A stretch of DNA of 6,329 nt, from NCBI GenBank assembly GCA_000715685.1, contig KL569394.1, forward strand, positions 61,531-67,859. Reading direction: 5' to 3'. Shown here in pieces: positions 1-6,329 of this stretch. The notes under the pieces were generated by a model, which searched no databases, had not been told where the DNA came from, and worked only from the letters and a program-made list of their open reading frames with translations. The position numbers and the translations under genes are program-made. Numbering within the stretch: the first letter of the stretch is position 1; every line of letters starts with the position of its first letter. Source of the DNA: Streptomyces lilacinus (lineage in GTDB: Bacteria > Actinomycetota > Actinomycetes > Streptomycetales > Streptomycetaceae).

Positions 1-648
1 ACTCAGGGTCATCCCGGTGGCGACGACGGCCTCGGCGCGGTCCAGTACCTCGTGCATGTCGTCGGTGACGGGGTCGCCCCACTGGGTGGCCTTGAGGTTG
101 AGGTCGCAGGGCAGCGGCCGGCCGCCGCGCTCGCGTATCGCCGCGATCAACGGGTTGACGACGCCGATGAGGCCGACCTTCGCGCCCTCCTCGATGTCCA
201 GCAGGCCGGCGATGGCCGCGTCGCGGGCCTTCGCACGGACCTCCGGGGTACCGGCGGGCAGGGTGACGGGCTCGGCGTCGCCCGCCTCGGCGGCCACGCG
301 GTGGGGACGGGTCTCGGAGAGGTAGGCGTCGAGGGCCGCGATCCGCAGCGGACGCGGGGCCTCGCGCAGCAGGACGTCGAGCGGGGTGCCGGAGGAGTCG
401 CGGCAGATCGACGGGTCGATCTCGCCGGCCTCGAAGGCACAGCCGCCGAAGGAGCCGCCGAGGCGCACCAGGACGTAATGGTTGAGGTAGGTGGTGTCGC
501 CGCCGGCCAGGCGGGTGCCGTGGTGGATCCAGAACACGCTGGTCGCGACGAGTTCGGAGGGGAGCGGGCCGTGTTCGCCCGCGAGAACGGCTTCTACGAG
601 CGCGTCGACGGTCGGCGTGAGGGAAGGGGTGGGGGACGTCCGGTTCAT
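1..648 (-). CDS. DUF4213/DUF364 (Rossmann-like, putative heavy-metal chelation) protein, 3' end outside window
   Basis: The ATG at 648-646 opens a frame that stays open to base 1, giving 216 residues; the C-terminus lies beyond the left edge. The protein starts MNRTSPTPSLTPTVDALVEA. Residues about 10-110 look like the DUF4213 domain, including the LDVLLREAPRPLRIAALDAY stretch. Residues about 145-216 look like DUF364, with a Rossmann-type strand and loop (GAKVGLIGVVNPLIAAIRE) and the ending VLDRAEAVVATGMTLS, which in the family continues into a TG.TL.NGT motif. The start is 7 bases after the upstream ATPase stop (TAG, 658-656), with a modest AGGA ribosome site about 6 bases ahead, so it is the last seen gene of the uptake operon. 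The biochemical role of the family is not established; 'heavy-metal chelation' is the family label. I infer that it handles the imported metal or metallophore. The family call rests on motif recall, without a search. Confidence 0.8.
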   Translation of the reverse strand, partial: MNRTSPTPSLTPTVDALVEAVLAGEHGPLPSELVATSVFWIHHGTRLAGGDTTYLNHYVLVRLGGSFGGCAFEAGEIDPSICRDSSGTPLDVLLREAPRPLRIAALDAYLSETRPHRVAAEAGDAEPVTLPAGTPEVRAKARDAAIAGLLDIEEGAKVGLIGVVNPLIAAIRERGGRPLPCDLNLKATQWGDPVTDDMHEVLDRAEAVVATGMTLS

Positions 649-655
649 GGGGTTC

Positions 656-1460
<805 letters not shown>

Positions 1461-1464
<4 letters not shown>

Positions 1465-2579
1465 AGTTCACCTCTCTTGCGCAGGACGAGGAGGAAGAGC
1501 GGCACGCCGAGCAGCGCGGTGATCACGCCCACGGGGACCTCGCGGGGTGCGAAGGCGATCCGCGCCAGCGCGTCCGTCCACACCAGGAACACCGCGCCCG
1601 CGAGCGCCGCGTACGGCAGCAGCACCCGGTGCAGCGGCCCGATGAGGAACCGCACGCCGTGGGGGACGATCAGTCCGACGAAACCGATGGCGCCGACGGT
1701 GGCCACCGCCACGGCGGTCAGCGTGGCCGTGACCACGAGCAGCAGCATCCGCGTGCGCCGCACGCCGATCCCGAGGGACGCGGCGGTGTCGGTGCCGAAC
1801 GCGAGCCCGTCGAGGGCATTCGAGCAGAGCCACGCCGCCAGCAGCCCCAGCGGGGTGACGATCGCGCAGACCACGACGGTGTTCCAGCGCGCCGGCGCCA
1901 TCGAGCCCAGCAGCCAGTGGGTGACGGCCCGCGTGGTGTCCGCGTCCGCCGAGGCCATCAGGACGAGCGAGGTCAGCGCGGTGAAGAGCTGGCCGACGAC
2001 CACGCCGGTGAGGACGATGCGGACCGTGTCCAGCCCGGTGCGCCGCAGCAGCGACAGCAGCAGCCCGAAGGAGAGCAGTGCCCCGGCGAGCGCGCCGCCG
2101 GTGGCGCCGAGCGCGCTCGCGCCCACGCCGAGGACGATCACGGCGACGGCTCCCGTGGACGCGCCCGAGGAGACGCCGAGCAGGTAGGGGTCGGCGAGCG
2201 CGTTGCGGGTGACCGCTTGGAGCACCGTGCCGCACACGGCGAGCGAGGCGCCGACGAGGGCGGCCATCAGTACGCGCGGCAACCGAAGGTCCCAGATGAG
2301 GGAGTCCACCAGCGGGGGCAACGGCTCCACGTCCAGGCCGAGATGGGTGCCGAGGACGCGGGCGAGGTCGGTCCAGTCCATGTCGGCGGTGCCGATGCGC
2401 ACGGCCGCCGTGACCGAGCCCGCCAGGGCGAGCGCGGCGAGGAGGAAGAGGACCGCCCGGGTCGCGGTGGACCGGCCGGACCGCGGAGTGGTGACGGAGC
2501 CCTCCGTCACCGTCCGCCCGCGGGCCGTCGGAAGCAGGAGATCCACCGCCCCCGCCCGGGCTACCGGGTCAGCGGACAT
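1461..2579 (-). CDS. FecCD-family iron/metallophore ABC transporter permease
   Basis: This 372-residue integral membrane permease forms the channel for metallophore import. The start at ATG 2579-2577 overlaps the end of the binding-protein gene by 11 bases, with AAGGAC about 9 bases ahead of it. A downstream GTG at codon 24 is a weaker alternative. An unusually long hydrophilic N-terminus (about residues 1-41) precedes the first membrane segment (about 42-60). Family landmarks are LRLPRVLMAALVGASLAVCG (98-117), the QAVTRNALADPYLLGVSSGA stretch (121-140), HWLLGSM (221-227), GAIGFVGLIVPHGVR (296-310, the region facing the ATPase), and the C-terminal REVPVGVITALLGVPLFLLV (346-365). The pattern predicts roughly nine or ten membrane helices. 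One permease gene is present, so a homodimer with two ATPases is expected. The ORF is intact. Confidence 0.95.
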
Positions 2580-3603
2580 ACCCGAGGTCCTTCATCCCCT
2601 TGGCCAGCAGCCCCAGGGCGTGCACCGAGCGCACGGACGGGTCCAGCTCGATGCCCGGCACCTCGAGGATCTTGTTGTCACGGACCGCCGCGAGCTTGGA
2701 GACCACCGGGTGCTCGGCCATCGCGGCGCGCTTCTCGGCCGCGCTGTCGCCCGGTCGCCCGCGCTCCGACAGGTCGCCGATCACGATGAAGTCGGGGTCG
2801 CGCTTGGCGACTTCCTCCCAGGACACCTCCGGCCAGTCCTCGTTCACGTCGTCGAAGGCGTTCTTCGCGCCGACGATCCGGCTCATCTCGCTGGGCAGGC
2901 CGCTCTTGCCCGCCACGTACGGCATGCCGTTGAAGACGGAGTAGAGGTAGACCACGGTGGGCCGGTCGTCGCCCTGGGGAACCTTGGAGGCGTTCTCCCC
3001 GGCCTTGGCGACCGCCGCGCGCTGGTCGGCGGCGAGTTTGCGGGCCCGCTCCTCGGTGCCGAAGACCTTGCCCAGGTTCTCGTAGTCGGAGAAGAGCAGC
3101 TCGAAGGGGGTCTTGCCGGCCGGGTTCTGCTGCGGGCAGTCGACGGCGCTGACGAAGGTGGGGACCTTGAGGGCGGCCAGCTCCTCGCGGGTGCCGGCGC
3201 GGTCCTTGGTGTAGAGGTCCGTGGAGCCGGCGACGACGAAGTCGGGGGTGGCGGCGCGCAGCTGCTCGCCGGTGGCGATCTTCGGGGCGATGACCGGGAC
3301 CTTGGCGTACGCGGCCCCGTACTGCGCGGGGATCTTCGTCTTGAGGTTGGCCGTTCCCGCCATCCGGTCCTGGAGCCCGAGTTCGAGCAGGGTCTCGGTC
3401 GAGGTCTGGTCCAGGGCGACGGCCCGCTTCGGGGGCCCCGCGACGGACACCTGGCGGCCGCAGCTGGTGACGGAGACCGCCTTGGCGGAGGCCCGGGCAC
3501 CGGGCTCGGCGTCCGTTCTGGAGCCGTCGCGGGCTGTCGTGGAGCAGCCCGCGGTGGCGAGGGCGATGGTCAGGGCGATGCCGAGGCGGGCTGGGTGGCG
3601 CAT
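2569..3603 (-). CDS. Substrate-binding lipoprotein of the metallophore ABC importer (TroA/FhuD-like)
   Basis: A 344-residue extracytoplasmic receptor that delivers its ligand to the FecCD permease. I chose ATG 3603-3601 because CGGAGAA lies just upstream and a signal peptide follows directly; the same frame is open further upstream but without signal-peptide character. Residues 1-19 form a short basic and hydrophobic signal ending LATAGC, so Cys20 is the likely lipidated residue, although Thr at -3 is not the usual Leu/Val. A flexible linker (about 21-42) leads into the periplasmic-binding fold: SCGRQVSVAGPPKRAVAL (47-64), TETLLELGLQDRMAGTAN (69-86), TPDFVVAG (119-126). Cys48 and Cys156 are the only other visible cysteines of the N-lobe and could pair. 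The sequence resembles the TroA_a/FhuD-like group of metal or siderophore receptors; the exact ligand is not readable. It is the first gene of the operon, directly downstream of the metal-box candidate. Confidence 0.93.
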   Translation of the reverse strand: MRHPARLGIALTIALATAGCSTTARDGSRTDAEPGARASAKAVSVTSCGRQVSVAGPPKRAVALDQTSTETLLELGLQDRMAGTANLKTKIPAQYGAAYAKVPVIAPKIATGEQLRAATPDFVVAGSTDLYTKDRAGTREELAALKVPTFVSAVDCPQQNPAGKTPFELLFSDYENLGKVFGTEERARKLAADQRAAVAKAGENASKVPQGDDRPTVVYLYSVFNGMPYVAGKSGLPSEMSRIVGAKNAFDDVNEDWPEVSWEEVAKRDPDFIVIGDLSERGRPGDSAAEKRAAMAEHPVVSKLAAVRDNKILEVPGIELDPSVRSVHALGLLAKGMKDLGYVR

Positions 3604-3697
3604 GGGTTCTCCGGTCTGGGAGGGGAGGGAGGGGAGCGAGAGGAAGGCGTGGGTGTTGTCGTGCACCGGGCAGGAGTGCCGCGTTCGAAGGGTACTG

Positions 3698-3718
3698 TAA
3701 TGGTATTCATTTTCATTA
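3698..3718. promoter_or_regulatory. Candidate Zur (or Fur-family) operator
   Basis: The core TGGTATTCATTTTCA (3701-3715) matches 12 of 15 bases of the Streptomyces Zur consensus TGAAAATCATTTTCA (from memory), with one half-site, TCATTTTCA, perfect. It is bordered by TAA and TTA, so the outer arms TAATG and CATTA are exact inverted repeats. The site also matches 14 of 19 bases of the enterobacterial Fur box. It does not match the TTAGGTTAGGCT-type IdeR/DmdR1 box. It overlaps the likely divergent promoters, so bound repressor would shut off both import and export genes when the metal is plentiful. Which metal it responds to is inferred. Confidence 0.6.
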
Positions 3719-3760
3719 ACGAATCCGGGTGCGGTTCGCCGAGCCGCCACCCCCACCCCC

Positions 3761-3766
3761 GAGGAG
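3761..3766 (+). promoter_or_regulatory. Ribosome binding site deciding the MFS start
   Basis: GAGGAG lies 10 bases before the GTG at 3777. It sets this GTG, and not the in-frame GTG at 3729 (which has no such site and would add a proline-rich stretch), as the start of the MFS exporter. Confidence 0.8.
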
Positions 3767-3776
3767 CAACCACACC

Positions 3777-5039
3777 GTGCCGACCACACCCGCGCCGACA
3801 GCGGCCAAGGCCGATGCCCCGCCCCCGCGTTCGGTCCTCCGCGACACCGCGTTCCTGCGTCTGTGGGCGGGCACCACCGCCTCCGGCCTCGCGACCTGGG
3901 CCCTGCCCTTCGTCCTCGGACTCGCCGTCCTCCACCGCGACCTCGGCGCCGCCGGCCTCGGCCTGGTCCTCGCCGCACGCACCGCCGGCTTCCTCGTCGC
4001 CGTCGCCGTCGGCGGCGTGCTGGCCGACCGACACTCCCGTCGCGCGGTCGTCCTCTGGTCGGCCCTCGCGGCCGCGGTCGCCGCGCCCCTCCTCGCCGCC
4101 GGCCTCGGCCGCTCGCTCGTGCTGATGGCGGCCGCCGCCGCCCTCGCGGGCGCAGGGCAGGGCGCCTGCCGCCCGGCGTTCCAGGCGCTCACCGCCGAGA
4201 CCGTCGCCCCAGAGCGCCGTCAGCAGGCCAACGCCGCCATGACCATGGCGGTACGGAGCGCCACACTCACCGGACCCGCGCTGACCGCGCTGCTCGCGGC
4301 CTTCCTCGACGTCTCGACGCTCCTGCTCGGCATCGGCCTGCTCTGGCTGGTCGCCGCGCTCGTCCCGGGCAAGGGGGGCGCTGCAGTGAACCTCGCCGCC
4401 GAGCCCGCCCCGCGTGCCGGCTTCCGCGCCGAGTTCCTCGAGGGGATGCGCGAGGCGCGCCGCCACCCCTGGTTCCTCGCCGGGCTCGCCGCTCTCGTCG
4501 CCGTCATCGCCCTCGGCTACTCCGCCACCAGCGTCGCCCTGCCCCTGATCAGCCGGGACCGCTACGACACCCAGTGGGTGCTGGCCGCGGCCATGACCGC
4601 GTACACCGTGGGCGCGCTCGGCGGCGCCCTGTTCATCGCGCGCTGGCGTCCCCGCTCCCAGGGCTGGGCCGCCTTCGCCGGGCTGGCCGCGTACGGTGTC
4701 GCGCCGCTGAGCCTGATGCTGCCCGTGCACCCGGTCGTGGTCGTGGCCGCGTACGCCGTCGCCGGGATCGGCATCGAACTGTTCAACGTGCCCTGGTTCA
4801 CGGCCACCCAGCGCGAGGTCGCCCCGGAGAAGCTGGCCCGCGTCTCCTCGCTGGACTTCCTGGTGTCCTACGGCCTGGCGCCCATCGGCCTGGCCCTGAT
4901 CGCCCCGGCCATCGACGCGTTCGGGGTCACACCCGTACTCGCGGTGTGCGCCGCCGCCTGCTTCCTCGTACCGACCGCGGCGGCGCTGGTGCCCACCGCC
5001 CGCCACTTCGCGCGTACGGCCCCGGCGACGACGGACTGA
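3777..5039 (+). CDS. MFS exporter, EntS-like (probable metallophore exporter)
   Basis: A 420-residue major facilitator with about 12 predicted membrane segments. The start is GTG 3777, supported by GAGGAG at 3761-3766. After a proline- and alanine-rich cytoplasmic tail, the first helix begins near FLRLWAG (26-32). MFS motif A appears as GGVLADRHSRR (about 79-89) in the loop between helices 2 and 3. The second half contains FNVPWFTATQREVAPEKLAR, followed by VSSLDFLVSYGLAPIGLALI, a stretch typical of the EntS (enterobactin exporter) and MFS_3 branch. It is divergent from a metallophore uptake operon and shares its AT-rich operator region, so proton-driven export of the apo-metallophore is the best inference. 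Drug efflux is an alternative, since related transporters are often annotated that way. The reading frame is intact and no biosynthetic gene follows it. Confidence 0.88.
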   Translation: MPTTPAPTAAKADAPPPRSVLRDTAFLRLWAGTTASGLATWALPFVLGLAVLHRDLGAAGLGLVLAARTAGFLVAVAVGGVLADRHSRRAVVLWSALAAAVAAPLLAAGLGRSLVLMAAAAALAGAGQGACRPAFQALTAETVAPERRQQANAAMTMAVRSATLTGPALTALLAAFLDVSTLLLGIGLLWLVAALVPGKGGAAVNLAAEPAPRAGFRAEFLEGMREARRHPWFLAGLAALVAVIALGYSATSVALPLISRDRYDTQWVLAAAMTAYTVGALGGALFIARWRPRSQGWAAFAGLAAYGVAPLSLMLPVHPVVVVAAYAVAGIGIELFNVPWFTATQREVAPEKLARVSSLDFLVSYGLAPIGLALIAPAIDAFGVTPVLAVCAAACFLVPTAAALVPTARHFARTAPATTD

Positions 5040-5323
5040 CGCGGGAGGGTCACGGCACACCGCCCCCGACGGGGCGCGCGAGGGCGTCGGCCGACCTTCC
5101 CTCCCCCACCGGCCGGGGCCCTCGCCGGGGGCGGCGTCCGCACGGCGTCCGTCGGCGCGCCCGCCGGGAGCGCGACCAGCGCGCCAACAGCCGGCGACGA
5201 GCCCTGGCGAGGCAACGAAACGCGTCCCGGTGGGAACCGTGCCGCCGCGACACGAGGGCCTGATGCCCACGAGCCGAACTCGGCGCGCGGCCAGGTCCGC
5301 TGAGGGGGTGCTGGTTGTTGGCC
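5040..5323. other. Gene-free spacer between the MFS gene and the IS21 remnant
   Basis: I see no supported gene here. The stretch is very GC-rich. It contains the hairpin listed separately and a perfect 10-bp palindrome GTCGGCCGAC (5086-5095) with no loop. The left boundary of the insertion-sequence remnant must lie here, but I could not identify a terminal inverted repeat or target duplication. Confidence 0.5.
5061..5076 (+). terminator. Possible hairpin terminator after the MFS gene
   Basis: CGCCCC and GGGGCG pair as a 6-bp GC stem around a CGAC loop, beginning 21 bases after the MFS stop codon. No T-run follows, which is common for actinomycete terminators but leaves the call weak in such GC-rich sequence. 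Confidence 0.3.
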
Positions 5324-6112
5324 GTGGAAGAAGACGTTGAGGCTCCGCGCTCAGGGCCCAGGGCCCAGGGCTGGACCATCTCGGCGATCGCGCGGCACTT
5401 GGGCCGGAACCGGGCAACGATCCGTGCGTACTGTCAGGAGAACGGATCCCCGGCCAGCGCGTACCCCAGGCACCCGGTGCCCTCTCGAATACTGTCGACT
5501 GCGCCTGGCGGATGACCCCCACCTTTGGGCCACCACGCTCTTCGATGAAGTCTTTGCAATGGACTATCAGGGCGCCTATTTGTGCTGCGTCGTCTGGTCG
5601 GTATGGCACGAAGGCAGCGGTTCGACCGCATGGCAACGGTCTGCTCGCCTACAGCTGACCGTGCCACCACCTCATTTGCCGGGGATGCCAAAGGGCAGCA
5701 CATGACAGTTGGCGAGTTGGCCAGCACTGAGCCACTGCGGTTCTTGCCGTCCACGCCCTTTCCCACCGAGCCTTCGGTGCCGCGAGTCGTGGCGCCCCAG
5801 AGGCTGGTGCATTTCCGTGGCAATCGCTACTCGGTGCTGCTCGGCCTCGCCGGGCAGCAGGTCGCGGTCCAATACAGGCTGGGCTCGCCTCGCTTGGAAG
5901 TGGCCACCGCCCGGCAGGCTGTTGTTGCCCGGCGTGAACGGGCCCCCGACGGAGCCGGCCGCATCGTGCGGGACGAAGGACACGTCGTCGCCCTGGAACA
6001 GGCAGTGTTCTCCTCCTTCAACAACGCGACCCTGCCGACCTTTCCATCTATGCCGATGCCGCCGCGCGGCTGCAGCGGGCACCCGAGGAGAACCGGGAAA
6101 GGGAGCGGATGA
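5324..6112 (+). pseudogene. istA: IS21-family transposase istA, frameshifted and internally deleted
   Basis: The reading frame is broken into pieces that together resemble a Streptomyces IS21-type IstA. From GTG 5324 comes the N-terminal helix-turn-helix: VEEDVEAP, then RAQGWTISAIARHLGRNRAT. This piece carries a 7-bp tandem AGGGCCC duplication (5353-5366). A frameshift near 5480-5490 moves the match to another frame, EYCRLRLADDPHLWATTLFD, ending near GAYL (about 5580). The next part in a different frame (from about 5582) matches only the C-terminal region: MTVGELASTEPL, VVAPQRLVHFRGNRYSVLLG, RRERAPDGAGRIVRDEGHVV. The central DDE catalytic core, about 200 residues in full-length relatives, is missing. 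A further frame change near 6030 gives DLSIYADAAARLQRAPEENR, which looks like the true IstA tail. The product cannot be an active transposase. The family call is from motif recall, without a search. Confidence 0.8.
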
Positions 6113-6234
6113 GTCAACCCACAATGAGCGAGGCTCGCCGCTCCCCCCGACAGCAACGCGTGATTTCCCACACTGCAACAAGCCGGTCACTATCGTTGCT
6201 CTTCTGGCCGCCCCCGAGGCCGCCCGACCAATGA
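5324..6234 (+). mobile_element. IS21-family insertion sequence remnant, ends not found
   Basis: The istA remnant is followed at 6109-6112 by an ATGA, the kind of stop/start overlap seen at istA-istB junctions. The frame that opens there runs only 41 codons to TGA 6234-6232, starts MSQPTMSEARRSPRQQ, and has no recognisable IstB P-loop. IstB is therefore absent or was lost just after its start. No terminal repeats were recognised, so the limits given are minimal and approximate. Confidence 0.55.
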
Positions 6235-6293
6235 ATACTCCAACGACGCAACAGCAACGATTCATTATCGTTTCACGGCGAGAGGAGATGAAC
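6113..6293 (+). promoter_or_regulatory. Less GC-rich leader region ahead of a strong ribosome binding site
   Basis: Base composition falls compared with the transporter genes, especially after about 6225. AATGAAT (6230-6236) and ATTCATT (6260-6266) are inverted repeats separated by 23 bases, and CAACGA occurs twice within that interval (6241-6246 and 6255-6260). The segment ends in AGAGGAG (6281-6287), one of the best Shine-Dalgarno matches in the window. This looks like the 5' leader of a gene lying to the right, but no clear -35/-10 pair can be assigned. Confidence 0.35.
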
Positions 6294-6317
6294 ATGGCAC
6301 TACCTAAAAGCTCGTAA
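6294..6317 (+). CDS. Seven-codon ORF with strong ribosome binding site (leader peptide or broken gene start)
   Basis: ATG 6294 is 6 bases after AGAGGAG and reads MALPKSS before TAA (6315-6317). An earlier in-frame ATG at 6288 abuts the ribosome site and would add only two residues. The codons CTA, CCT and AAA are atypical for the GC-rich genes nearby. It could be a translated leader peptide, the start of a gene broken by a frameshift or sequence error, or chance. Only 12 bases remain to the window edge, so the context cannot be judged, and I do not recognise the peptide. Confidence 0.25.
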   Translation: MALPKSS

Positions 6318-6329
6318 CACGATCTTGTT

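Larger units (their letters stand above)
3604..3776. promoter_or_regulatory. Divergent promoter region between the uptake operon and the MFS exporter
   Basis: This gap separates the start of the binding-protein gene (minus strand) from the start of the MFS gene (plus strand). A clear AT-rich island at about 3693-3724 stands out in an otherwise GC-rich region and must hold both promoters. On the minus strand TACAGT (3699-3694) fits a TAnnnT -10 element, leaving a leader of roughly 85 pyrimidine-rich bases; no good -35 is visible. I cannot place the plus-strand promoter with confidence. Confidence 0.65.

Noticed and set aside
3690..3720. IdeR/DmdR1 iron box
   Set aside because: The expected TTAGGTTAGGCT-type palindrome is not present; the sequence fits Zur or Fur-type boxes better.
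3729..3776. Upstream GTG start for the MFS gene
   Set aside because: It would add 16 residues with a polyproline run and has no ribosome site, while GTG 3777 has GAGGAG 10 bases ahead.
2203..4125. Long plus-strand ORF (640 codons) across the permease and binding-protein genes
   Set aside because: It is antisense to two well-supported genes, has low-complexity composition, and crosses the divergent promoter region.
5086..5095. Perfect palindrome GTCGGCCGAC as a regulatory site
   Set aside because: Ten-base GC palindromes are expected by chance in sequence of this composition, and nothing nearby suggests a promoter.
3570..5636. Very long minus-strand ORF (688 codons) opposite the MFS gene
   Set aside because: Its composition is Gly/Arg/Glu-rich with no domain-like pattern, as expected for the antisense of a high-GC gene. 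The plus-strand MFS frame has clear membrane segments and family motifs.
6200..6262. Minus-strand ORF starting MNRCCCVVG, resembling a cysteine-attenuator leader
   Set aside because: The frame continues about 200 codons antisense to the istA remnant, has no ribosome site that I can see, and no sulfur-metabolism gene lies downstream on that strand.
6260..6280. Second Zur/Fur-like box (ATTCATTATCGTTTCAC)
   Set aside because: It matches only about half of the Zur consensus positions without a one-base shift, so it is not supported as a second operator.

Overview
The window looks like a draft-assembly piece of a high-GC actinomycete, most probably Streptomyces. Coding is very GC-rich with strong third-position G/C bias, GTG starts are used, and a decayed IS21-type transposase resembles copies common in Streptomyces. 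The species cannot be named from this sequence.

Positions 1-3603 hold a compact minus-strand operon for import of a metal-metallophore complex. Transcribed right to left, it encodes a lipoprotein substrate-binding protein (2569-3603), a FecCD-type permease (1461-2579), a FecE/FepC-type ATPase (656-1464), and a DUF4213/DUF364 'heavy-metal chelation' protein cut by the left edge (1-648). The first three genes overlap end to start and the fourth follows after 7 bases, so translational coupling is likely. Diverging from it is an intact EntS-like MFS exporter (3777-5039). The shared intergenic region carries an AT-rich imperfect palindrome (3698-3718) that fits an actinobacterial Zur box better than an IdeR/DmdR box. 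The simplest model is a metal-responsive pair of uptake operon and metallophore exporter. Zinc is the metal the operator suggests, but iron is not excluded. No metallophore biosynthesis gene is in the window.

The most striking sequence-level signal is at 771-802. The first 14 bases of the Tn5 mosaic end are flanked by perfect 9-bp direct repeats, the length of a Tn5 target duplication. Removing the 23 extra bases restores the ATPase reading frame exactly to a family-like C-terminus. This is almost certainly uncut Nextera (tagmentation) adapter left in the assembly, not a mutation in the organism.

Positions 5040-6329 are accessory or decayed DNA. A short gene-free gap with a possible hairpin terminator is followed by a frameshifted IS21-family istA remnant (5324 to about 6112) that has lost its DDE catalytic core. 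Then comes a less GC-rich leader region ending in a very strong ribosome binding site and a seven-codon ORF next to the window's right edge.
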